Shown here: piece after piece, positions 7,564 to 15,077 of the stretch
Position numbering within the stretch: the stretch's first letter is position 1
How the letters are laid out: each line of letters starts with the position of its first letter
Origin: JAVXCQ01 sp036659415
GTDB lineage: Bacteria > Bacillota > Negativicutes > Acidaminococcales > Acidaminococcaceae
Direction of reading: 5' to 3'
DNA: 29,256 nt
Assembly: GCA_036659415.1 (NCBI GenBank)
Contig: JAVXCQ010000022.1
Span: forward strand, 1-29,256
Made by a program: the position numbers and the translations under genes
Notes under the pieces: model-generated
Told to the model about the DNA's origin: nothing
Databases searched by the model: none
Seen by the model: only the letters and a program-made list of their open reading frames with translations

Positions 7564-8757
7564 TTAAACTTTGGCTTCACTCTTATCCACCAAAAGTGCC
7601 ACTGTCATATCCCCTGTAACATTAACGCAGGTGCGTGGCATATCCAAAATACGGTCGATGCCGGCAATCAAGGCACTACCCTCTAACGGCAAACCTACGG
7701 CCGTCAAGATCATGGTCAACATGATAAAGCCTGCACCTGGAACACCAGCAGTACCAATGGAAGCTAAGGTACCAGTAATAATAATCGTAATATATTGCCC
7801 CAGGCTTAAATCTACGCCATAGATTTGTGCTACAAACAAAGCACACACACCTTGATATAAAGCCGTACCATCCATATTAATGGTAGCACCCAAAGGCAGG
7901 ACAAAGCTGCTGATTTCCTTGGACACGCCCATTTTTTGCACGCATTGCATACTAATCGGTAAGGTTCCACTACTAGAACAGCTGGTAAAGGAAACCAATT
8001 GCGCCGGTAAAACCATCTTGAAAAATTGCAGGGGATTATATTTACCCACAACTTTCAGTAACCCACCATAAACAATGATTGAATGCAAGAAACAGCCCAA
8101 ATACACGGCAATAATAACTTTGAGTAGTGGTAACAGCACCGTCGGTCCAAAAGCTGCAACTACCGGCGTAATCAAGCCAAAAACTCCGATGGGGGCAAAA
8201 GCCATAATATAACCAACAATTTTGTAGCAAACTTCAGCCATACCATCAAAGACCTTCAACAAAATGTTGGCACGTTCACCCACCGAAACAATGCCCGTAC
8301 CTACAAACAAGGCAAAAACGATGATTTGTAGCATATCGGCTTTGAGCATAGCCGCAAGTGCATTGGTAGGGAAAATATTGACGATGATTTCCATCAAAGG
8401 CGGTGCTGCTTTCGCTGCTGCTTTAACGTCTGCACCCGGTAAACTAATCCCGTTGCCTGGCTCAATAATCGTACCTAAGATCAACCCTAAAATAATAGCA
8501 AAAGCCGTCGTGCTCAAATAATAAGCCAGTGTTTTACCACCGATGCGGCCGATTTTCTTAATATCACCCAAACCGCAAACACCCAAAACCAAAGATGAAA
8601 AAACCAGTGGCACAATAATCATTTTAATCATATTCATGAAAATAGAACCAAGAGGTGCAACCCACAATTTAGCTAGAGGCAAGCCCTCCGTGCCCAAACC
8701 TAGGCCGGCTAAAATACCCAAAATCAACCCCATTAAAATTTTCGTTGTTAAATTCAT
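7564..8757 (-). CDS. dicarboxylate/amino acid:cation symporter (DAACS, GltP/DctA type)
   Basis: A 397-residue inner-membrane transporter taking up C4-dicarboxylates, glutamate or aspartate with Na+ or H+. The family hallmarks are all present: the Ser-rich hairpin loop SCSSSGTLP, the cation/substrate motif INMDGTALYQ, the second hairpin loop GTAGVPGAG, and AGIDRILDMPRTCVNVTGD, whose Asp/Arg region sets substrate choice. Length is near the lower end of the family (about 400-440). A purine-rich ribosome site (AAAGGGGGAA) precedes the start, and a hairpin terminator follows. It is monocistronic. The Arg in the ILDMPRT segment is seen in acidic-substrate carriers, but dicarboxylate versus glutamate cannot be settled here. 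Confidence 0.92.
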   Translation of the reverse strand: MNLTTKILMGLILGILAGLGLGTEGLPLAKLWVAPLGSIFMNMIKMIIVPLVFSSLVLGVCGLGDIKKIGRIGGKTLAYYLSTTAFAIILGLILGTIIEPGNGISLPGADVKAAAKAAPPLMEIIVNIFPTNALAAMLKADMLQIIVFALFVGTGIVSVGERANILLKVFDGMAEVCYKIVGYIMAFAPIGVFGLITPVVAAFGPTVLLPLLKVIIAVYLGCFLHSIIVYGGLLKVVGKYNPLQFFKMVLPAQLVSFTSCSSSGTLPISMQCVQKMGVSKEISSFVLPLGATINMDGTALYQGVCALFVAQIYGVDLSLGQYITIIITGTLASIGTAGVPGAGFIMLTMILTAVGLPLEGSALIAGIDRILDMPRTCVNVTGDMTVALLVDKSEAKV

Positions 8758-8950
8758 AATGTAAGCTTCCCCCTTTGCAATTTTGCCAACTTAAAACCCT
8801 CAGGTTGCTCCAATTAAATCAGCAGTTACAATTGTACTACAAATTTATTTCCACATGGCATTATTTTGTAATGTATACAATATTCTTCTTTTAGTACTAA
8901 GAGTAAAAAGTTGTGTTGCTTTAGCACACAAATAAGTTCCGCCAGCACTT

Positions 8951-8993
8951 AAAAAAGCACCGTGGCTTTCGCCTCAGCGAAAACTACGGTGCT
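8951..8993 (-). terminator. intrinsic terminator of the dnaX-ybaB-recR-bofA unit
   Basis: A long stem beginning AGCACCGT and closing with ACGGTGCT, with TTTCGC/GCGAAA inside, is followed on the minus strand by six T. It lies just after bofA. Confidence 0.88.
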
Positions 8994-9019
8994 CACAAGC
9001 ACAAAGAGTTTAAAACCAA

Positions 9020-9250
9020 TCACATTAAATACTTCCAAACTAATAAACCTACCACCCCAGGAATACCAAAAATACCGGCAACAAGAGCGTTAAGAATGGT
9101 CAGTGGAATACCTACGCCCACCAGGTTTAAGAGCCACAACATCGCCGCACCCAAAATACCATTCCACACGAGTTTAAAAGGCCAGGATAAAACCTTAACC
9201 AGTAAAAACAAAATTACTAAAGCTATCAGCAGCGAGCCGATTTCTCCCAT
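9020..9250 (-). CDS. bofA: BofA family membrane protein
   Basis: A 76-residue protein with two hydrophobic segments; the C-terminal half (GVGIPLTILNALVAGIFG, then IPGVVGLL) is the conserved BofA signature. In Bacillus BofA restrains SpoIVFB, the protease that activates sigma-K. In non-spore-formers of this lineage the gene persists with unknown role. An AAAAAGGTGG ribosome site precedes the ATG. It is the last gene of the dnaX-ybaB-recR-bofA unit, only 15 bases after recR, the same order as in Bacillus. Whether this organism sporulates cannot be judged from the window. Confidence 0.87.
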   Translation of the reverse strand: MGEIGSLLIALVILFLLVKVLSWPFKLVWNGILGAAMLWLLNLVGVGIPLTILNALVAGIFGIPGVVGLLVWKYLM

Positions 9251-9265
9251 CTTACCACCACCTTT

Positions 9266-9862
9266 TTACATATTGCGTCTATTTTCCAGCGCTCTAGCTA
9301 ACGTGACTTCATCTGCATATTCCAAATCTCCGCCCACAGGCAAGCCATGCGCAATCCGGCTTACATTAACACCCAAGGGTTTGAGCAAATGTGCTAAATA
9401 GACTGCCGTCGCTTCCCCCTCCACATCGGAGTTGGTTGCCACGATTACTTCTTTTACTTCCGTACCTTGGAGGCGCAGGACTAATTCCCGCACTTTAAGT
9501 TTATCCGGTCCCACGCCGTCTAGGGGGGACAATACACCATGTAAAACATGATAAACACCTTGGTAGCCTCGGCTACGTTCCATGGCCATCACGTCTTGAG
9601 GTTGTTCCACCACACAAATAATCGAATGGTCTCTTGTTTTTTCCCGGCAAACTTCACAGACTTCGCTGTCAGATAGATTATAGCAAACCGTGCAGACTTT
9701 AATTTGTTGCTTGGCCGCTAAAAGCACTTCTGCCAAACGTTGTACCTCTGCCTCCGGCATATCAATAATATGGTAAGCCAAACGTAGAGCTGTTTTGGAG
9801 CCAATACCAGGTAAGCGCCTAAGTTGCTCTTGTACGTTGGCCAAAGGTTTTATCATTCGCAT
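9266..9862 (-). CDS. recR: recombination mediator RecR
   Basis: A 198-residue DNA-repair protein that, with RecF and RecO, loads RecA at gaps. The helix-hairpin-helix region (LRRLPGIGSKTALRLAYH, residues about 14-31) is followed by a zinc finger (CTVC and CEVC pairs, about 57-72) and a TOPRIM domain beginning ICVVEQPQDVMAMERS. The C-terminal segment HGLPVGGDLEYADEVTLARALENR is canonical. The length matches the family. A GAGGAA site precedes the ATG at 9862. It follows ybaB by 13 bases in the same transcript. Confidence 0.97.
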   Translation of the reverse strand: MRMIKPLANVQEQLRRLPGIGSKTALRLAYHIIDMPEAEVQRLAEVLLAAKQQIKVCTVCYNLSDSEVCEVCREKTRDHSIICVVEQPQDVMAMERSRGYQGVYHVLHGVLSPLDGVGPDKLKVRELVLRLQGTEVKEVIVATNSDVEGEATAVYLAHLLKPLGVNVSRIAHGLPVGGDLEYADEVTLARALENRRNM

Positions 9863-9875
9863 AGCGTTCCTCTTT

Positions 9876-10208
9876 TTAGAACATTCCCGGCAATTTCATG
9901 CCACCTGTTAGTTTACTCATTTCTTGCTCGGTCATTTCGTCAATCTTGCGCATACCTTCATTGATTGCTGTCATAATCAAGTCTTCCAACATTTCTACAT
10001 CTTCCGGATCCACTGCACTAGGCGCAATTTTAATACCGGCAACTTCTTTTTTGCCATTAACGACCACTGTAACAGCACCGCCACCACTAGTTGCTTCGAG
10101 TGTACGAGTTTTCAGTTCCTCTTGCATTTTGGTCATATCTGCTTGCATTTTTTGCACCTTTTTCATCATTCCTTGCATATTACCCATACCGCCGCCACCA
10201 TTAAACAT
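9876..10208 (-). CDS. ybaB: YbaB/EbfC family nucleoid-associated protein
   Basis: A 110-residue small DNA-binding protein that forms tweezer-like dimers on the nucleoid. An N-terminal Met/Gln-rich helix (MQGMMKKVQKMQADMTKMQ) is followed by the beta segment with GGGAVTVVVNGKKEVAGIKI and the DPEDVEMLEDLIMTAINE helix, all standard for the family. AGAGGAGGAA precedes the ATG. It sits between dnaX and recR, the usual place in Firmicutes and also in E. coli. Confidence 0.96.
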   Translation of the reverse strand: MFNGGGGMGNMQGMMKKVQKMQADMTKMQEELKTRTLEATSGGGAVTVVVNGKKEVAGIKIAPSAVDPEDVEMLEDLIMTAINEGMRKIDEMTEQEMSKLTGGMKLPGMF

Positions 10209-10255
10209 CTTTAAATTCCTCCTCTAAAATCCATTAACTGTTTATTTCCTTATAA

Positions 10256-10283
10256 ATTGTATCAGATATCCGGCTTGTTGCAA
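10256..10283 (-). promoter_or_regulatory. possible internal promoter for ybaB-recR-bofA
   Basis: TTGCAA, a 16-base spacer and TACAAT on the minus strand, overlapping the dnaX-ybaB gap. It would allow ybaB, recR and bofA to be expressed apart from dnaX. Confidence 0.45.
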
Positions 10284-10291
10284 AGCCTTCC

Positions 10292-12034
10292 CTATAATTT
10301 CTCTACGGCACCGCCAAAAATGCTGAGGGCTTTTTGAACCGATGGATCCAGTTCAGCGGGGCTACTTGAAGCTAGGGGTTGTGCCTGCGTTGCTGTTACC
10401 TTAGTCGGTGCTGTTTTACTAGGTTTTGCCTTCACGCTAGCCGTCGTCACCACGCTCCGCAAGCGTAAGGTCTGACCGCTCAGCTCTGCCAGAACACTTT
10501 CCACCATGGTTCTATAGTCGTCACTATTAATCCTGTCACAGTTAAACTGATTTTTAAAGCCTACGGTGAGCATCTGATTGGCTAAGTCTACCACAACACC
10601 GCCGGCAGCGCAGGCACAAAGTGCCGCTTTTTTATTAGCTTTTAGTCGCTTAAGGGTTTGCTGCCAAAGTTCAATACCCGCCTCTAAATCCCCTGCTACT
10701 AGCAAAGGTTCTGCCGGAGCTACTGCCACTACCTCGCTAGGACTCACCACCGGTGCCGATGTTTTAATTTTAGCTTTAACCGGAGCTTGCGTTTTAACCG
10801 GAGGTACTACCTGTAGCACCGGTGTTACCACGGACTGCCCTCCGGTAACTGGTGCACTATGGACGGCTGGTGGGGACGCGGCTACTGTCAACTCCTTACC
10901 TGCCAGTTGTTGCTCTAGTTGTTCCACTCTGGCAGTTAAGGCGGCCAGCGTATCACCTTGAATTTTGCACAAATCAAATAAACATAATTCGGCGGTCAAC
11001 TTTCCCCGCACCGTCCAGCGCAACTCGTCCAAAGCCTCGTGAACCCTTTGCTCTGCCGCCATAATGCGTTCCGAAGAAAACAACGGCGCCATGCTTTGAA
11101 TAGCGGCGGCGGTATCGGTGAGAAAAATCTCACTGTAATTAGGTACTGACAAATAGAGTAGCACTGCCCTTAAATAATCTGCTACTTCTACTAAAATCTG
11201 CCGCACGTCCTTGCCCTGTGCTGTTAGTTCATTCATCTTTTGCAAAGTGCCACTTAAATCCCGCCGGCCAATGCAACCTACTAATTCTCGCAAGCCCTCG
11301 CGTCCCACAATACCTAGTACCAGTCGCACCGATTCTGCCGTGACGTGCGTGGCCATGACGGCGCACTGATCTAGTAAACTAAGCGCATCACGCAGACCAC
11401 CATCAGCTTGGATTGCCATCAGGGTGAGTGCTTCATCCTCCACGGTAATTTCACTACCAGTAGCAACCAACCGCAAATGCTGAGCAATAGCCTCGGTCGT
11501 AACCCGGTGAAAATCAAACCGTTGACAACGAGAATGAATGGTAGCCGGTATTTTATGCGGTTCCGTCGTCGCCAAAATGAAAACCACATGTGCCGGCGGT
11601 TCTTCTAAAGTTTTTAGTAAAGCATTAAAAGCATCGGTGGTCAGCATATGAATTTCATCAATAATATAAACTTTATAGCGTCCGTTAACCGGAGCAAAGG
11701 CCACCTTTTCTCGCAATTGTCTAATTTCATCAATGCCGCGATTGGAGGCCGCATCAATTTCAACAACGTCCATAGAACTACCGGACGTAATCTGGCGGCA
11801 ATTCTCACAAGCATTACAAGGGTGAGCTGTAGGTCCTTGCTCACAATTAAGTGCCTTCGCCAAAATCCTAGCGGTACTGGTCTTGCCGGTACCCCGCGGA
11901 CCTGTGAATAAATAAGCATGAGCAATTTTGCCCAGGGTTAAAGCATTGGTTAAAGCCGTTCTAATGTGTTCTTGGCCGACTAACGCCTCAAAATCTTGCG
12001 GTCGCCAACGTCTATATAATGCTACATAACCCAC
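10292..12034 (-). CDS. dnaX: DNA polymerase III subunit gamma/tau
   Basis: A protein of about 580 residues, the ATPase of the clamp loader. It begins (V/M)GYVALYRRWRP, the standard DnaX start. The frame continues to an ATG at 12133, but AGAGGAGGA lies 7 bases before a GTG at 12034, so I call a GTG start; the longer form adds 33 non-conserved residues. Motifs: Walker A GPRGTGKTS, a four-Cys zinc site (CEQGPTAHPCNACENC), DEIHML Walker B and the SRC sensor in IHSRCQRFDF. Domain III follows, then an Ala/Val/Pro-rich linker and a C-terminal tau-like domain. Order and strand (ffs, dnaX, ybaB, recR, bofA) match Bacillus. A run of six A at codons 468-469 is discussed as a finding. Confidence 0.95.
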   Translation of the reverse strand: MGYVALYRRWRPQDFEALVGQEHIRTALTNALTLGKIAHAYLFTGPRGTGKTSTARILAKALNCEQGPTAHPCNACENCRQITSGSSMDVVEIDAASNRGIDEIRQLREKVAFAPVNGRYKVYIIDEIHMLTTDAFNALLKTLEEPPAHVVFILATTEPHKIPATIHSRCQRFDFHRVTTEAIAQHLRLVATGSEITVEDEALTLMAIQADGGLRDALSLLDQCAVMATHVTAESVRLVLGIVGREGLRELVGCIGRRDLSGTLQKMNELTAQGKDVRQILVEVADYLRAVLLYLSVPNYSEIFLTDTAAAIQSMAPLFSSERIMAAEQRVHEALDELRWTVRGKLTAELCLFDLCKIQGDTLAALTARVEQLEQQLAGKELTVAASPPAVHSAPVTGGQSVVTPVLQVVPPVKTQAPVKAKIKTSAPVVSPSEVVAVAPAEPLLVAGDLEAGIELWQQTLKRLKANKKAALCACAAGGVVVDLANQMLTVGFKNQFNCDRINSDDYRTMVESVLAELSGQTLRLRSVVTTASVKAKPSKTAPTKVTATQAQPLASSSPAELDPSVQKALSIFGGAVEKL

Positions 12035-12124
12035 AATATCTTCCTCCTCTTGCCGGCACCGGTGCGCATCTGTTTTCTGCAAACTCAAAGCACGTGCCAG
12101 TACCTCCTGCACTCTGTCATTGTT

Positions 12125-12153
12125 ATTATACAATAAAAAAGCATTTTAGCATA
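12125..12153 (-). promoter_or_regulatory. weak promoter candidate for dnaX
   Basis: A consensus -10 (TATAAT) lies on the minus strand just after the SRP RNA terminator, with only a poor -35 (TATGCT) 17 bases upstream. Confidence 0.4.
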
Positions 12154-12182
12154 AAAAAAGCCTTATCCCCAAGGATAAGGCT
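12153..12182 (-). terminator. intrinsic terminator of SRP RNA
   Basis: AGCCTTATCC and GGATAAGGCT form a 10-bp stem with a 4-base loop, followed on the minus strand by seven T. Confidence 0.9.
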
Positions 12183-12189
12183 CCTACTT

Positions 12190-12330
12190 TGTTTTTCTAT
12201 CGGAGCGCAGCTACAAGGCACCCCTGCGGCACATAAGAGTAACCGCTTATCGCTGCTTCCTTCCGGACCTGACGAGGTTCACAGGCTCCCATTGCGCAGG
12301 ACCCGGCAACTGCGTTCCGACAGAAAAACA
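12190..12330 (-). ncRNA. ffs: signal recognition particle RNA (4.5S/small SRP RNA)
   Basis: The minus strand carries GGTCCGGAAGGAAGCAG near 12253-12271, the conserved SRP RNA apical loop region that binds Ffh. The 5' and 3' flanks pair over a long distance: GTTTTTCTGTCGGAACGCAG on one side and CTGCGCTCCGATAGAAAAAC on the other. This gives a single elongated hairpin of about 140 bases including the outer A/U stem, without an Alu domain. The ends are estimated from the limits of pairing; the mature RNA may be trimmed. It lies between tRNA-Ser(GGA) and dnaX, as in Bacillus where scr precedes dnaX. It has no clear promoter of its own, so it is probably made together with the tRNA. Confidence 0.93.
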
Positions 12331-12347
12331 AAAAACCGCAAATGCGG
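12331..12347 (-). terminator. short GC hairpin with T-run between tRNA-Ser and SRP RNA
   Basis: CCGCATTTGCGG followed on the minus strand by six T, directly before the SRP RNA. The stem is only 4-5 bp, so it may be a leaky terminator or a processing spacer rather than a true end. Confidence 0.45.
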
Positions 12348-12358
12348 CGATTTTAAAA

Positions 12359-12448
12359 TGGCGGAGAGCTAGGGATTCGAACCCTAGGTACGATTTCTCG
12401 TACACACGCTTTCCAGGCGTGCACCTTCAACCGCTCGGTCAGCTCTCC
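12359..12448 (-). tRNA. tRNA-Ser, anticodon GGA
   Basis: The acceptor arms GGAGAGC / GCTCTCC pair perfectly, with discriminator G and an encoded CCA. The anticodon loop is CTGGAAA (anticodon GGA, reading UCC/UCU), and a long variable arm (TACGAGAAATCGTA) identifies serine. The T-arm is GGGTTCGAATCCC. A near-consensus promoter lies about 75 bases upstream. Confidence 0.96.
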
Positions 12449-12486
12449 GGTTGAAAAATTTGGTAATTTATGTACTTGGTTAAAAC

Positions 12487-12524
12487 AGAAAATACTCGCA
12501 ATCAGTAAACTGACTGCGAGTACT
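12487..12524 (-). terminator. terminator of the universal stress protein gene
   Basis: TACTCGCA and TGCGAGTA pair around an inner TCAGT/ACTGA stem (one A/C mismatch), followed on the minus strand by TTTTCTGTTTT. Its 5' arm coincides with the expected start point of the adjoining tRNA promoter. Confidence 0.75.
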
Positions 12525-12553
12525 AGTATACTTACTTCTGTTCCTCTTGTCAA
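12525..12553 (-). promoter_or_regulatory. near-consensus promoter for tRNA-Ser(GGA) and SRP RNA
   Basis: TTGACA, a 17-base spacer and TATACT on the minus strand: the consensus -35 and a one-mismatch -10. A strong promoter is expected for stable RNAs. It lies between the usp stop codon and the usp terminator. Confidence 0.8.
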
Positions 12554-12574
12554 GCTGTTATTGTAAGATTTTAA

Positions 12575-13420
12575 TCAGTTTTCGTCATCTAGTGGTAAAA
12601 GCAAAATCGGTCGATTGCTGTTTAAGGCCACATTTTGCGCTGTACTGCCCATCATTAACCCTTTGACCGGTCCAGCACCAGTTTTCGCCATAATAATTAG
12701 TGTGGCGTCCATTTCGCCAGCAATGCGTTGCAAACGTTTAGAGGGCGTCCCCTTCGTAACACGAATCGTGGCCGTAACGCCAAAATTTTTTAGCTCTTCC
12801 ACCAGTTCGTTTAATTTACTTTCGGCTTGTTGCAATTGTTCGGTCAGCTCGTCACTGTCCCTGCTTTTTTCTACCACGTGCACAAAGACCACTTCCCCCA
12901 ATTCTTCCCGCAATTCGCGTAAAATATTGAGGGCAACCAAGGATTCCTTGGAAAAGTCCGTGGGCACCATCACCCTGGTTAAAAGGGGTACATTTTTTTC
13001 CGTTTCTTTGTATAACTTTTCTATAAAGAGCGGATAATTAGCCTTGCGTGCCAAGTCAAAAGTAGTACTGCCTAAAAGCGTACTACGGATAAAGCCCTTG
13101 CCATGGGACGCCAAGAAAGCTAAGGTAATAGCTTCTTCGCTGGCAATCCGATTGATTTCCGCAAAGGGTTCACCTTTGGGCATGACTAGCGTCAGTGCTT
13201 CATAGCCAGCCTGCTTCAGTTCCGTTTCACATTTTTTAAGTTTACACCAAGCCGCTTGATAGCTACTACTGTGGGGGTCGGCGTCTTCATCATCATCCAG
13301 CACGTGGACCAAGACTACTTCGGTAGCCGTATCTGGGCAAAGTTCAAACAAACAGGCGCCCAACCTGCCTGAAGATTCCGAAAAATCTGTTGCTAACATT
13401 ACCTTACTAAAATTGCTCAT
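12575..13420 (-). CDS. universal stress protein with two UspA domains
   Basis: A 281-residue cytoplasmic protein made of two tandem UspA folds. Each half opens with the typical KVMLATDFSE or RVMVPTDFSKES strand and ends with the ATP-binding pattern G-2x-G-9x-GS/T (GKGFIRSTLLGST in domain 1, GAGPVKGLMMGST in domain 2). Both nucleotide sites therefore look intact. The frame reaches to 13453, but AGGAGTGGG precedes the ATG at 13420, which also begins the conserved fold, so 13420 is the start. It is monocistronic. Such proteins are linked to starvation and oxidative stress survival; the exact role here is unknown. Confidence 0.9.
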   Translation of the reverse strand: MSNFSKVMLATDFSESSGRLGACLFELCPDTATEVVLVHVLDDDEDADPHSSSYQAAWCKLKKCETELKQAGYEALTLVMPKGEPFAEINRIASEEAITLAFLASHGKGFIRSTLLGSTTFDLARKANYPLFIEKLYKETEKNVPLLTRVMVPTDFSKESLVALNILRELREELGEVVFVHVVEKSRDSDELTEQLQQAESKLNELVEELKNFGVTATIRVTKGTPSKRLQRIAGEMDATLIIMAKTGAGPVKGLMMGSTAQNVALNSNRPILLLPLDDEN

Positions 13421-13523
13421 TATTTTCCCACTCCTAAAAATTTTTACCAGCATTTAAACAGGAATAGTACTACTGATTTACTTGTATTCGCCACAAAAGC
13501 AAAAACTCCTGCCTACTACAGGA

Positions 13524-13552
13524 TTGACATTGCCAGCCAATTGCCTTAAAGT
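13524..13552 (+). promoter_or_regulatory. promoter of the SsuABC-type importer
   Basis: TTGACA, a 17-base spacer and TAAAGT, about 35 bases before the permease start codon. No riboswitch is visible in the short leader. Confidence 0.55.
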
Positions 13553-13588
13553 TTAAATATAATAATTATTATCTATTAAGGAGCAGCT

Positions 13589-14350
13589 ATGACTAGACTT
13601 CGGAACCTTTTACTCCTGCCGCTGTCCCTTTTTGGTCTGTGGTGGCTGGTTACGCAACTACAATTATTTAGTCCCTACCTCTTACCCTCGCCACAGGTTA
13701 CTTGGGCGGTCTTTGGTGAGCTTTGTGCTGATGGCAGTTTAGCAAAGCATCTTACTATTAGCTTACAGCGGGTATTCTTGGGCTTTTGTTGTTCTTGTCT
13801 AGTAGCTCTGCCTGTAGGTATTATCTGCGGTCGTAGCCGCCACTTCCGTGATTTTTTCTGGCCGACTTTAGAATTTTTACGTCATGTACCGCCGCTAGCT
13901 GCAATTCCCCTCATTATTCTTTGGTTTGGTATTGATGAGGGTTCTAAGCTGGTCATTATTTTCTTAGCTTCATTTTTCCCCTTGTTTCTCAATACTTACA
14001 GCGGCGTCAAAAATTGTGACCCGCGCCTCTTAGAAGTCGGTACTACTTTACACTTTACCCCTTGGCAACAAGCACGGTTCATTCAATTACCGGCGGCGCT
14101 ACCTTCCATTACGGTGGGTCTACAACTTTCCCTCGGTTACAGCTGGCGTGCGCTCATTGGTGCAGAACTCATTGCTGCCTCTTCTGGTATTGGTTACATG
14201 ATTTTAGATGCCGAGCAAATGTCCAGACCGGACGTAGTCTTAGTAGGCTTAGTCAGTATTGGCGTCGTCGGCGCCCTCATTGACTGGCTTTTTCTCCTCT
14301 GTACTGCCTACTTCATGCCGTGGCAAAAACAAGGAGGTGCTCCCTGGTGA
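13589..14350 (+). CDS. ABC importer permease, SsuC/TauC/ThiX type
   Basis: A 253-residue inner-membrane permease of the BPD_transp_1 fold with about six membrane segments. The cytoplasmic EAA loop that docks the ATPase is seen around residues 150-175 (EVGTTLHFTPWQQARFIQLP, then AALPSI). RPPLAAIPL-like sequence (HVPPLAAIPLIILWFGI) is typical of the nitrate/sulfonate/taurine subfamily. AAGGAG precedes the ATG. Its TGA overlaps the GTG start of the ATPase gene. The substrate is not determined by the sequence; aliphatic sulfonates, taurine or a thiamine precursor are the main family options. Confidence 0.88.
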   Translation: MTRLRNLLLLPLSLFGLWWLVTQLQLFSPYLLPSPQVTWAVFGELCADGSLAKHLTISLQRVFLGFCCSCLVALPVGIICGRSRHFRDFFWPTLEFLRHVPPLAAIPLIILWFGIDEGSKLVIIFLASFFPLFLNTYSGVKNCDPRLLEVGTTLHFTPWQQARFIQLPAALPSITVGLQLSLGYSWRALIGAELIAASSGIGYMILDAEQMSRPDVVLVGLVSIGVVGALIDWLFLLCTAYFMPWQKQGGAPW

Positions 14351-15054
14351 CGCTTCACTTAACTGCTCTCAGCAAAACTTATGACACCACTTTGGGTCAA
14401 CTAACAGCGTTAGCACCCACGACTCTTCATTTACCGTCCGGCACTTTTACTTGCGTTGTCGGCAAAAGTGGTTGCGGCAAAACCACTCTACTACGCCTGC
14501 TAGCCGGGCTGGAAACGCCCAGTAGTGGTCGGATTAGCTTTGACGAAACTGCCCCGCAAATAGGTTATGTTTTTCAAGAACCTCGCCTCATGCCCTGGTT
14601 AACCGTGGCGGAAAATATGCAGTTTGCCCAAAAAAGTTACCCTGCTTTAGCAACTGACTCCTTAGCACCCTTATTAGAACTTTTGGGTCTGACCAGGTTT
14701 GCCGACACCTACCCCACTCAACTATCGGGAGGCATGGCACAACGAGTAGCTTTGGGACGCACCCTTTTTCAAAATCCGGATTTAATCCTCATGGATGAAC
14801 CTTTTAGTGCTTTGGATTACTTCACTCGCCGTGGTTTGCAAGATACCTTACTTAGGCTGTTTGCCCGTGAACGCAAAACCATTGTTTTTGTAACCCACGA
14901 GGTGGAAGAAGCCTTACTGCTGGGCGAACGTGTTTTAATTATGCAAAACGGTCAAGTCACGGCCGATACTCCTATTGCTCTACCCTACCCTCGAGATCCT
15001 GCCTCTGCCGCCATTGTCCAACTGCGCAAACAGATCCTTGCCGGGTTGGAATAA
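14347..15054 (+). CDS. ABC importer ATP-binding subunit, SsuB/TauB type
   Basis: A 235-residue ATPase. Motifs are complete: Walker A GKSGCGKTT, Q-loop VFQEPRLMPW, signature LSGGMAQRVALGR, Walker B LILMDEP with a following D-loop SALD, and the H-loop THEVEEAL. VFQEPRLMPWLTV is the form seen in SsuB/TauB/NrtD. The longest frame begins at 14320 inside the permease gene, but AAGGAGG at 14331-14337 lies 9 bases before a GTG at 14347, and GTGA overlaps the permease stop; GTG is the likely start and translation is coupled. Confidence 0.92.
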   Translation: MTLHLTALSKTYDTTLGQLTALAPTTLHLPSGTFTCVVGKSGCGKTTLLRLLAGLETPSSGRISFDETAPQIGYVFQEPRLMPWLTVAENMQFAQKSYPALATDSLAPLLELLGLTRFADTYPTQLSGGMAQRVALGRTLFQNPDLILMDEPFSALDYFTRRGLQDTLLRLFARERKTIVFVTHEVEEALLLGERVLIMQNGQVTADTPIALPYPRDPASAAIVQLRKQILAGLE

Positions 15055-15077
15055 ATATGAAAAAGGTGGTAATGATA

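Noticed and set aside
10578..10961. 127-residue plus-strand frame inside dnaX
   Set aside because: Low-complexity Ala/Thr/Ser shadow of the Pro/Ala/Val-rich DnaX linker on the other strand.
12353..12553. 66-residue minus-strand frame covering tRNA-Ser(GGA)
   Set aside because: It is read through the tRNA, promoter and terminator; no ribosome site and no protein-like composition.
12615..13037. 140-residue plus-strand frame opposite usp
   Set aside because: Antisense shadow; Ser/Thr-rich and without a ribosome site.
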